From Callipepla californica brunnescens (taxonomy: Eukaryota; Chordata; Aves; Galliformes; Odontophoridae): 64,000 nt of DNA. The position numbers and the translations under genes are program-made. The notes under the pieces were generated by a model that worked only from the letters and a program-made list of their open reading frames with translations, was not told the DNA's origin and searched no databases. The stretch spans positions 6,974,001 through 7,038,000 of the forward strand of contig JALIRH010000010.1 in NCBI GenBank assembly GCA_023055505.1, given 5' to 3'. This document shows positions 39,441 through 51,175 of the stretch, one piece after another; position 1 is the stretch's first letter, and the number at the start of each line of letters is the position of its first letter.

Positions 39441-42255
39441 ACAAGGTGTTGATTAAAAGACATAAATCTGTCAAGGAATCACAAAGGCCATCTTAGTACA
39501 AAATGGAACTGAGATAAAGTTTCAATATTTCATTCAACAGCCCTGAAGACATTCCCAGCCTTATTTAAAATTGGAAGCACAGATGGATGAATAAATGACA
39601 GTTCACACATGATATGCTGTGTCAAAGCAACGTAGATATCTCATGCTAGCTAGAACAACAGAAAAAAAATCACAAGAAAAAAACAACAAAAAACACACAA
39701 AAAATGATTATCATGACTTAACAGTATGCGATTCTAGTATATATGAAGTATTTATTCAAATGGGATTGCACTAATATACTTTTGTCTGCAGGAGGGCAAG
39801 CTGTAGAATCAGGACAAGAATGAAACAGAAGGAACAGAATGCAGTGAATAATTATTTAAGCTGGAAAAGAACATTTCTTTTAGAGAGCCTCTTGGAGCAG
39901 CAAAGAGTTAAAAGCATATTTAAGGATGATAAGAATGCTGAACTAAAACTGGATTATTATTATTTTTTCACCAAAGTGATGGGAAATATGATCAGAGATA
40001 TTTCCCCAGAGTTATCTTCCCCTCGAGATAAAAGGTTTAATTGACAAATGCTAAAATGTCAAAATAGGTCAGTAACACATACACCTCTGTAAATTCTCCA
40101 AAGGAACTTGAAAGGAAAGTAGTTAAAATGTCAGCAAAACCATTGAAATCTGTTTCAATAGAGACTGGGAAATGCCATATACTCTTTTTGCCGTGGAACA
40201 GTGGTATTTACTGGGGAGCCATGGCTGGGCTGTGGCTAGGGTAGTGCAGTGAGGGGCAGAGGACAAACGAACACTTGTGCTGGATACAGGTTAGCTCAGG
40301 AGAGACCCCCCACCCCCCCACCTTGCTATTTTGCTTTCTTGCAGAGCTGGCAACTGTACAACTTTAGAGATAAAATGTAGATCTCCATGGCATTCTCCTC
40401 TTCTTTTATCACAGTTGAGAGGCTTATTTATGATGCATTCAAACTTTTTTCACTTGCATGCATACATGTCCCAATCAAATGTAAATTCTCTCAAATGATC
40501 ACTTTACTCTCTGTGTTACTAAATTGCCCAGTTTAAGATACCTTGCACTTCTCTCACTGTTGGCTTGCTACAGAAAATTGTAAAGCTTTATGCAAAATAA
40601 GTATTAAGCACTCCAAGAGCAACAGAGAATCTACAGGACTGCAGGAGTATAAATCATGGTGATAACAGATTTTCTGATGTCACCTATTGCTCATGTAGTT
40701 ATTATATCCCATCATTCTTGTGAATTCATTCCCTGTCAAAAAGTACATTTCAGATCTTGTCTTTGAGCAGCAGTTATTTAGTTTTGACTGGGGTTATCTT
40801 GATCAGTTCCTAAACCAACCATGTCAGCATAAAACAAAAATTTGTACCCCAATGTATATTAACATAATATCAGGAGGCAGAATGGAAAAGGACTTGAGGG
40901 CTTATGCCTCTGCTCTTCCATGAAAACAAAGGTTAAACAACATGAAAAGATGGGACTTCTGTGAGATCTGAATTACTGAATTTATTTATGTAATGACAGA
41001 CAAGCACCTAAAGGACTTTGGACTCTCCTAACCTATAGGGTTCCTCAGTTGACCTAGTTTGCTATGAAGTGTTGAATACTGGAAATAAATTTTGCTTGTT
41101 TTGTACAGGTCACAATTTTATTGTGATAATTTTCTATATCTGTTTTAGAAATGCTACAGTACCATTTCTTTATACAAAAATCAAAACAATGGCAATTAAG
41201 ATTTGACTAGATGTTAGTTATTATGCCAAGTATGAAAATAAATATGCTCATCTAATTTATGTCTACTATTTCTGCTGCTGTTATTGGGAACTTGAACACA
41301 TTTTCAGGGCAATACTTGGATGTCAAGTTGAACAGCAGAAAGAGAAAAAAAAAATCAACCTGCAGCCCCATATAAGTTTCTTGATGTTAAAAACAAGTAA
41401 AAATTATCTTGGAATTTTGTTCGCCAGAGATGATCAGAAAGCTGAAAAAATTATACACTTCTTTAAATATTATGATTACAAATACTACATATGGTTGTTA
41501 TTCCTTTGATTCATACATCTGAACATACAGATTAAAATATTTGCTTCTGTAAATGAGCAACACCCACTTCCTAAGATTGATTATGTACTTGATTACACAC
41601 CACTTAATTTAGCTGAGGCTTTATAATTAGTATACAGTGAATTACTATGCAACCTTCTACAGACAATTTGTGTATGTATAGGCACTATTTTCAGACATTA
41701 TTTACAGTTGTGTAAATCCAGAATGATTCCGCTGAGATTAAATGAAATTAGTCAAGAAATATGCCCACATACTCAACAGACTGCATCCCTCCCCTGACAG
41801 ATACAGAGGAAGACACACGGTAACAGCGAAACAAAGGCAACACCTGAGAAAAACCCATGGGAATAAGGAAACACCTGCTTATGCTGTGGGAGAGAACAGG
41901 TGGGAAGCAGTGGTTTGTCGGCTCGATATCCTGCGCTCCCTATTACAAAGAACAGAGAGCAGGTGCCCATCTATTTTTTCCCTGTGAGTTTATTAAGAAT
42001 CCGTTTCTGCCCTGAAGATGCCTTTTCGGCACCGCATGGCTGCCCTCAGCTCTCTCCTCGTATCACCTCGCTGTGCTGAACGCGCACCGTTCTGCCTACT
42101 GGCTAGCGCAGAGAGCCCTAATGACAGACTAAAATAACAGCCGCTCCCCCGGGGAGCTTCCTGCCGTGGGGTGGCAGAACCCGAGAGGGGCGACAAGGGG
42201 GAGTCGCGGGGGGAATCGCGGGCAGCGGCGCCTTCGTGAGCGCCGGCTAGGCGGC

Positions 42256-42276
42256 TGCAGGACCACGGACAGCACC
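42256..42276 (+). promoter_or_regulatory. RE1/NRSE site (REST binding), near-consensus
   Basis: The 21-bp window contains the unbroken core ACCACGGACAGCACC (42262-42276) preceded by TGCAGG. Against the classical RE1 of the type II sodium channel gene as I recall it, 19 of 21 positions match, with differences at positions 2 and 6. Against the common consensus, 18 of 21 match. REST binds this element and recruits repressor complexes in non-neuronal cells. It lies in the CpG island about 1.0 kb upstream of the KCNH7 start codon, fitting a channel gene of neuron-restricted expression. Occupancy is inferred, not shown. Confidence 0.85.
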
Positions 42277-42562
42277 CGGCCCAGCCCCGACCCTCGGCCT
42301 CCATCCGTCGCTCTCCGGCCGGCGGACGGGGCGCGGCTTAGAGGCAACCCGAATCTGCCCGGCACCGAGCGTTCCCCCTTCCTCGCCAGGATGGGGGCGT
42401 AGGGAAAGCCTCCCCTGGGTCACTCCGGGGGGTAAGGGCCGAGCCTTTTCATTAGGATGGGGAGAGGTCTCGAGGGCCCCTCTAGTCCCTATTCTGCATG
42501 TTGATCCCCGATAGCGCCCCCCACCCGCAGACGAGGAGTGCACACGCTAGGGAGACCTGAGA

Positions 42563-42569
42563 GGGGCGG
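42563..42569 (+). promoter_or_regulatory. GC box (Sp-family site)
   Basis: GGGGCGG occurs within a G-rich stretch of the CpG island. It is a plausible Sp1/Sp3 site, but short motifs like this recur by chance in GC-rich DNA. Confidence 0.5.
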
Positions 42570-42732
42570 TGGGGCCGGGAGGAGCCGGTGGGGCCTGGGG
42601 AGGCGGCGAAACCCCCCGCCCTGGGTCCTCGCTCCCCCTAGCAGCGGCGGCGGGGGAGGCGGCACGTCGCGGCGGGGCCGGGTGTAGCGCGTTCCTGATG
42701 CCGCTGTTTGTCGCGGAGTTTGGAAGAGATTT

Positions 42733-42737
42733 ATTGG
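42733..42737 (-). promoter_or_regulatory. Inverted CCAAT box
   Basis: ATTGG followed by CTGG, inside the island and about 0.5 kb upstream of the start codon. NF-Y sites are common in such promoters. The motif is short, so this is only a candidate. Confidence 0.35.
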
Positions 42738-42807
42738 CTGGCTCTTGCTAAGCCACGCTTGAGTAATCCGAGCTGCTGCGCGCCGTGGTGAAGCCCGGAG
42801 GGGGGGA

Positions 42808-42813
42808 ACGTCA
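42808..42813. promoter_or_regulatory. CRE half-site
   Basis: ACGTCA (complement TGACGT) lies immediately after a G run in the proximal promoter. It could bind CREB/ATF proteins and give activity-dependent control of a neuronal gene. It is a candidate only. Confidence 0.4.
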
Positions 42814-43020
42814 CTCCCTCTGGCAGCGGAGCAACATTAGTCTTCCAGCCCTCTAACCATCGCTACAGCGTCGGAAACTGCCGGGTCACAGCCATTTGCT
42901 TTGGAAAATTGGCGATGTTTGGTGCTAGAGATCGATTACCCTTGTAATCTTTCCCCCACCTCCTCCTGCTTCACCCCACCCCTACCCGCCCCAGACAATA
43001 GCGTCCGCGGTCCGCCGGGA

Positions 43021-43069
43021 AAAAAAATAGAAAAGAAAAGAAAGCAAGGAAAGAAAGAAAAAGAAAGAA
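43021..43069. repeat. Polypurine tract in the presumed 5' leader
   Basis: A GAAA/GGAAA-rich stretch with only two pyrimidines (one T, one C). It marks the boundary between the CpG island and the exon 1 leader and may lie in the 5' UTR. Confidence 0.8.
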
Positions 43070-43076
43070 CTGGGGG

Positions 43077-43112
43077 ATGGATCTGACTCCGATAGGAAAA
43101 GCGTGTGTCTAG
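43077..43112 (+). other. Upstream ORF, 11 codons
   Basis: An ATG at 43077 is followed by ten more codons and a TAG at 43110-43112. It is in a different frame from KCNH7 and would matter only if transcription starts upstream of it. Confidence 0.4.
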
Positions 43113-43123
43113 AAGTGGTGCTA

Positions 43124-43207
43124 ATGGGAAGAGATTTCCGAGCTCCAAAGGACGATGATTTCTCACAAAGGGTAGCTGGCTCGCTGCTCGGGGCTGGAGC
43201 CGTGTAG
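43124..43207 (+). other. Upstream ORF, 27 codons, in the KCNH7 frame
   Basis: An ATG at 43124 opens a 27-codon frame ending in TAG at 43205-43207, leaving 51 nt before the KCNH7 start codon. Because it shares the KCNH7 frame, that TAG also shows the channel ORF cannot be extended upstream of it in this exon. Its ATG has G at -3 (context GCTAATGG: G at -3 and G at +4), a reasonable initiation context. A leader peptide of this size followed by reinitiation would lower channel synthesis. Confidence 0.5.
43155..43175 (+). other. Upstream ORF, 6 codons, nested
   Basis: An ATG at 43155 opens six codons and a TAG at 43173-43175. It overlaps the 27-codon upstream ORF in another frame. Confidence 0.4.
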
Positions 43208-45385
<2,178 letters not shown>

Positions 45386-45616
45386 ATAAAAAATTCATCA
45401 TTGCTAATGCTAGAGTACAGAATTGTGCTATCATCTACTGCAATGATGGGTTCTGTGAGATGACTGGGTTCTCCAGGCCAGATGTCATGCAGAAACCTTG
45501 CACCTGTGATTTTCTTCATGGACCAGAGACCAAAAGACATCATATTGCTCAAATTGCTCAAGCACTGCTGGGGTCAGAGGAGAGGAAAGTGGAAGTCACC
45601 TACTATCACAAAGATG
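45386..45616 (+). CDS. KCNH7: KCNH7 exon 2: PAS core of the eag domain
   Basis: A 231-bp exon, preceded by TTGCAG and followed by GTAAAG, that continues the exon 1 frame and encodes residues 26-102 plus the first base of codon 103. Its length and both intron phases equal KCNH2 exon 2 (coding nt 77-307). The translation contains [20 protein letters not shown] and, from residue 60, [13 protein letters not shown], the Kv11 PAS core. KCNH7-type residues include Met51-Thr52, Pro57 and the ETKRH segment at 73-77, where KCNH2 and KCNH6 differ. Phe29, Asn33, Arg56, Cys66 and His70, positions altered in hERG long-QT variants, are all retained. Compared with the human protein as I recall it, His78 (human Asp) and Asp102 (human Asn) differ. 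In the channel this cytoplasmic domain docks on the cyclic-nucleotide-binding-homology domain and sets slow deactivation. The exon is intact. Confidence 0.97.
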
Positions 45617-48600
45617 GTAAAGTCTGTTTTTATTGTCAAGACTTTCTGTGTATTGTGTATTTTGTTATCTGGTAAAAATGTGTCTGATCTACTGGCTAGA
45701 CCTTTCCCTGGAGTAATGGTATAAATCCTTTGAAGTCCACTGAAGTACACTTTAGTATAGTAGTAAGGGAATTTTCCTTGATACTAGCAGGTGCACAGAG
45801 TACATCAGTGTATGCCGACTGTAACAGCTGAGTGAGGTTGTACTGCATCTGCAACTGCTGAACAAAAGGTTTCTAGGTTTAAATTAGGTGTAAATTTCCT
45901 ATTGTAAACAGCCCTACTGCAGTGCAAAGATAACAGGAAGCAGGAATCCTGTGACTGATAATTTTTATGAACTACAGCTCACAGAAAGTAAAAATGACTT
46001 AAGTTTCTGGTCTTAATTCTGCCAGTCTCATACAATGCAACTAGATTGTTTAAATGCAGTACTTTCCTTGAAAAAAGACAATGGGATTGAAAGTAGGAAA
46101 ATAAACAAAAACAAAAAATTGACCTATAACCAAGAAAGTATCAGCTTATAAAGAAAAGGACAAGTCCTTTCCAGAGATGAGATACTGTGAATTTGGAGTA
46201 TCTATATTTGAATCACAGAATTTGTTCAAGAATTATGTTGGCATAGTAAAATAAAGAGGATGGTTAAACTATGAAGAGCGTTCCTGGTTCTTGGTGAAGA
46301 TACAGTATCTATTAATCTGATATAAGGAAGAGTGGCTAAATGTGCCTTGCTGATGCTTTCTTCCTATTGAGAGAGTATGATATGAGTAAATGACTGTATC
46401 TGCTGTTCAAAAAACGCACACACATGAAAACTAACTATGATACCTAATAGTTATGTGTAGGCCTTTTTTTTCGTTTTCTCATTACCCAGTGTTATTTACA
46501 GAAACATCCATCCTTCAAACAAATCCAGATAATGACTGTGTGGTGTGCCTTACTCTGTCTCTTGCTCTGCATATGCTCTTGAGAGAAGGAAAAGGAAATT
46601 CATATTCAAATGCTGAGCTTAAATTAGTTCTGGAGAAGTGCCAGTGTTTTGTTTGCATCAATTTTAGAATCACATGCAAAGGATGCTCTCATATTTTAAA
46701 GTCACAGAGTTAAGCCATGCTCTTAATAATTCTGCCATTATCTTGTAGAGTCTTCGTATTATTTTTAGCTCAGTCAGGTATAATTCAGGTAAGACTCAGG
46801 CCACTCATTCTGCCCACGCTACCAATATTGAATGTTCTTAACATATTCTCATTGTTGTCCTTTATTCTTAGATCTGGTTAGGTGGTCTGTAGTAGATTTT
46901 GCTCAAGATTGACTGTTGTAGTTGTGCCTTGAACACAGATTCATCAAGAGACCTGACTCTGTGCCTGAACACATCTAGCCTGTGTTTGTGTTAACTCGGT
47001 GTATGTTAAAAATAATATTGTTGCAAAAGGAGAATGTAATTACTGACTTTCTCAGCCACAAGCCTAGAGCATTGTTTTGAGATCTGATTGTTTAATAACA
47101 CTTTAGACTTACAAAGTACTGAGGGATAGGGAAGGTGCTTAACCAAAGTACTGTTTATCCATTGATTAACCTTACTATGTATTTTTCTAAACATGATGAG
47201 TCTTGTTATAATATAACACACTATAATCTATTTGAGGCAAGTCAAAGCAAAATGGTCCACAAAAATTACCATACTCTTTCAAAATATTTTCCAGTTTTGA
47301 AGTACATTATAAATAGATTATTCACTTGTAAACGATTTCATGCATAAGAGTTTTCAGTAAATTCACTTCTGTGAAGAATTTAAAGCACTGTATGTTCAAA
47401 GGCTAGGGAATTTCAAAAATCTACGGATAATATTTGTAGACACATTCTTGTAAAATTTACTTGACAAGACAGGAAACTCATTTATTATGCCCTATATGGA
47501 CTGCAAAATTGAAACAAATAAAGATGATTTTTAAACAATTAAATTTCATTTAAAATATTGAGTCATTGATTATAGGTAAAAAATGACAAGAATCAAGATA
47601 AGTCTGGCACTCAAATTCATAACTCCCTGACAGCTTGACCATTTGTATATATAGATTTTTCTGTTTGGTACATATAATGTTCAATTGCTGTAGAAAATGT
47701 GAGAAAAAGTACTGAAGCTTGTGTGATATTATAAAATTTAAATTGCTTGTATGATGGATATAATACATTTTGGTAAGCGTATTATATAGCTACTGTATAT
47801 TACCAAAAATATATACTTTGCTTTTCATCTAAAATTTGGATATTTTTTTTTATACTGAAAAATATACAGAGGAGTGACAGCTAATAAAGACCTTCTCTGA
47901 AGCAGAGTGAGTTTAACAAAATTTCTAACTCTTTGAGAGTTTAGGACCTCATTATTTGTTTATTTTCCATTGTTTGGTGTGAGTGAATATGAAAATAATT
48001 TGAGAGCTCAGTACCAGCACAGTTACACATGAAACTGTTTCCACATAAGTGACCCAAGTTCATTCAGTGAACTGCCCACCACTTGAAAGTTTGATTTGGC
48101 ATTCCATTCGGGTATATTTCATAGCCATCAATTGTGTAGTACTTAACATAATACTTAAGCATACTAATGCGGAAGACAGCTCATAATGTGTCAAGTGGCT
48201 ATAGGTGGTAACTACAGATGTGTCTAGTGGCTTTACTACAAAGTCCTCAATAAAAACTGCACTGAAATGCAAATAAAAGTTTAGTCCCTAACACACTGTC
48301 ATTTACTTTGTATAGCAACAGATCATACTGGAATTCTAGTGTTTCCAAAAAATTTTTTAGTATTTCAAATGTGAGTGGGATCACATATCCTCTCACTTTC
48401 AAAACTATTTTATCATTAGAAGTCCGACATTCCGAGTTCAAAAAGGGAGTCATTATATAACAAATCATTTTCCTTTTAAATTCTAAATACCACCTCATAT
48501 TGTTTTAAAATGTTTCAGCTATAAACTTCAACTTAGAAGGTATGCTTCTAACTTTGAAAAATATTATTTCATATGCATGTGGATTTAGGATTCTAATATT

Positions 48601-50182
48601 TTCTACTGTACATAGCCTACTTCAAGATGAAATAAATGCAAGATATTGCATTTTAAACTTCCCGATGATAGAAGATTGAATGCTGCTGTTCACTGTTGTA
48701 TTTTTTTGGCCAAGTCACACATTTTAAGTGAAAGGGGACAGAAGAATGGGATAATTTTGGCAGCAGGCTGATTTTCAGAAAATGGCAGCTGTTTGAGTCT
48801 ACACTGCTTTAAATACAGCAGACAAGGTACAACAGTTAAAAAAGAGCACAAATTCAATGTATTGTAGTTTTAGAAACATGTTACCTGTATGAGGCATGTT
48901 TCCATTTGCTCTGTGCAGAATGGGAGAGTTACAGAGAAGAGGGGAAGAATATTTGTGATGGCTTCATATAGTTGCGTAGAAAGCATGAATGTAGGATGGC
49001 AGCATAACACACACAACCACAAGCCCTGTCCCAACTGTACTGATGCCTCATCCTCAGAAGTTTTTAATGTTTGCAGCTAACAGTTTTACTAGTTCCCGTT
49101 GCAGTGCTTTTATCAGAATAATATTGTTAATATGGCCTATATTTTGCATCTATTTCTTCTCACTCATTTTTCCATTCAGAAGGCTACTTGTGCAATCCAG
49201 ACTGTTCAGGTTATTCTAATCCCCTGTCATGTTGGAGTAGTGCCACAGCAGACAACTACTTAGCTATTAAAAATATTAATGACTACTGAGAAAAATGGTT
49301 AAAAGGATGCCAAATCTAAGGGTCTAAATTCATAATTTGTCATTATACAACAAGTTCTCACTGGAACTACTCATGGATGTAAAGACTCAGAAAATTTATT
49401 TTTTATGTAAATATCACTTTAATAAGAAATAAAAGATAAATGCACAAGTACTATTATTTTGAAACAGATTTTTTAAATCTTGCCCATAAGGCACTAACAT
49501 CTGTTTAATTCAAAAATTATACTCTGATATCAAAGCAGCTGTACGCTATGTTCCTCACTATTTTGCAACTTCATTTCCACAAGTTATATAACAATATAAT
49601 CTCCTTTATAGGTGAATGTATGATATTGTTTATACAGAATATCAATTCTTATTTTAAAAATTTTATTTGTGGTGAAAATGTTTGACAGCTCTTCCTTTGA
49701 GGAGTCCATTTTGGAATTTAAGTCATTATTGCATAAATCATTTTTGACAGCTGTAAAATATTGCTTGAGGTGGTAAAACTGTAAAGCTTTTGACATAAAA
49801 AGTGTAATTATTTGGGGATTGAGAATGGATATATGATAATCAAATGATTGTATCTCACTGAACACTTTTTTGCTTATTTCTCTATGCTTTATAGACAACA
49901 GTGGGCTGTATCTAAGCATTAAGATTGCGAAGAATAAAATAGAAGAATATAGAGGAATAAAATAGAGGAAAATAATGATATCATTTATGCTTATCCTATA
50001 AATATCAGATATCCTAGAGATAAGTAGCACTACAGAAGGATGTAGTTTTGAGCAAAGATAAGATTTAGCTGGTTTTTTTTTGCTGAGTGCTTACAAACCT
50101 TCCCACTTATCTGGTTTGAGAAAAATAATTTGCCACAACTAAAAGCAAATTAAACATATTCAAGTATTCAAGTCCCTCCCCA

Positions 50183-50185
<3 letters not shown>
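45617..50185 (+). other. KCNH7: KCNH7 intron 2, proximal part
   Basis: It begins with the non-ideal donor GTAAAG. If the exon were read through, the frame would stop at 45673-45675. The sequence is AT-rich with no recognised transposon or exon. A 148-codon minus-strand frame at 49584-50030 lies here, without recognisable domains. Confidence 0.85.

Positions 50186-50218
<33 letters not shown>
50186..50218 (-). repeat. Poly(T) run of 33 (poly(A) on the minus strand)
   Basis: Thirty-three uninterrupted T residues. On the minus strand this is a poly(A) tract preceded about 20 nt upstream by AATAAA (in the complement of 50238-50243), the arrangement seen at the 3' end of a retroposed mRNA. Confidence 0.85.
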
Positions 50219-50219
<1 letters not shown>

Positions 50220-50560
50220 AGGATAAGAAACTAAAATTTATTAAAAATTGTGTAAACATTCTGATGAAATAATCTTACAAAGAGTTCTTAAATAGAATGA
50301 TCAGGACTTCATTTAGAAGTTCATCATCTAGACTTCACCAAGGCACTCTTTGTGCTTCATAAATGCTGTGAATCTAGAAATCATTTAAAACTACACCTGA
50401 GAAGAAAGACCCTCACATGTATATCAATACCACTAAGACCCCTTAGATTAGCTCTGACACGACGGTCAGACAGTGCAGTTATGACAGTGGATTCCTTAAC
50501 CAGAGCTGATGATAAAAGGTGAATTAATGAAGTCACTCTGTATTATCCTGCTAGTATAGG
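50219..50560 (-). pseudogene. Possible processed retrocopy 3' end, source unknown
   Basis: Read on the minus strand, this sequence ends in AATAAA, a roughly 20-nt spacer and a 33-nt A tract. No long open frame is present. I could not recognise the parent gene, so only 3' UTR may be retained, or the run may be a plain microsatellite beside a chance AATAAA. The 5' boundary is a guess, and no target-site duplication could be assigned by eye. Confidence 0.25.
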
Positions 50561-51110
50561 AATTGTTGGTTTAAGAAACAGAACCTGGCTGAATTTTGAC
50601 AAGAAAAGCTTTACCTCTTCATTAAAAACTGTCCAAAAACTTGCCTTACTGCAAGGTTTGCCCATACATTCTTAAAAATAAATATTCTTGGAACAAATCC
50701 AGAGTGTTACTGAAGGTGTAAGTATAAGAAATACATGCTCTTTTCTAGTGTCTGCAGTGTAATATTTGTTTCTACTTTAGGTTTTAATACTTGCCCTAAG
50801 AGACAAAACTTTTCACTGTCTCATTCAGCATGGCTGTTCCTGAAACAGGGAGCAATATGAGCAACAAGTTGATACCTCAGTGGTCAGAGTATCGTGTTCA
50901 CCCATCCACATTTACTTATGGTTTCTGATCCTGCCCAGAACTATGGGTCTCTACTTCTACATATTTCTGGTGGTATTTCTAATGGTTATAATAAAGCAGC
51001 TTTCATTCATACTAAGAAGTTTTGTTTATGAAGAAATTTCAAGCATATTTTTCAATTACTTGGCTTTCCTTTTTTCTTCTCAAGTTAAGGCAAATTTATC
51101 TCAAATAAGA

Positions 51111-51175
51111 GGGGGGGGGGGGGGGTTGAACTTTTAGTTTGTTTGTTTTGTTTTGTTTTGTTTTGTTTTTGTTTT
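51111..51175. repeat. Poly(G) run of 15 followed by (TTTTG)n
   Basis: Fifteen consecutive G residues (51111-51125) are followed within 12 bases by GTTT/TTTTG pentanucleotide repeats up to about 51175. Such G runs can form inter-strand or tetraplex structures and often cause polymerase and assembly errors. Confidence 0.92.

Larger units (their letters stand above)
34266..42000. other. Intergenic DNA upstream of the KCNH7 promoter
   Basis: About 7.7 kb with no recognised gene. It holds the AT dinucleotide tract at 36678-36789, an 18-bp tandem duplication at 38524-38559, an A/GA-rich tract at 39369-39440 and a short C-rich run near 40306-40320. Distal regulatory elements are possible in the proximal few kb, but none is identifiable by eye. 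Confidence 0.55.
42030..43000. promoter_or_regulatory. CpG island, probable KCNH7 promoter
   Basis: Base composition changes abruptly from AT-rich to GC-rich here. For example, nine CpG dinucleotides fall in the 60 bases 42181-42240, while flanking DNA is almost CpG-free. The island ends a few hundred bases upstream of the KCNH7 start codon, as expected for a CpG-island promoter. I see no convincing TATA box at a plausible position, so initiation is probably dispersed and the start site cannot be placed. Several open frames on both strands inside the island are a by-product of few A/T-rich stops in GC-rich DNA and should not be read as genes. Confidence 0.88.

Noticed and set aside
42129..42751. 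Several overlapping open frames on both strands in the CpG island
   Set aside because: GC-rich DNA lacks stop codons. The Arg/Gly/Pro-rich translations have no domains and conflict with one another.
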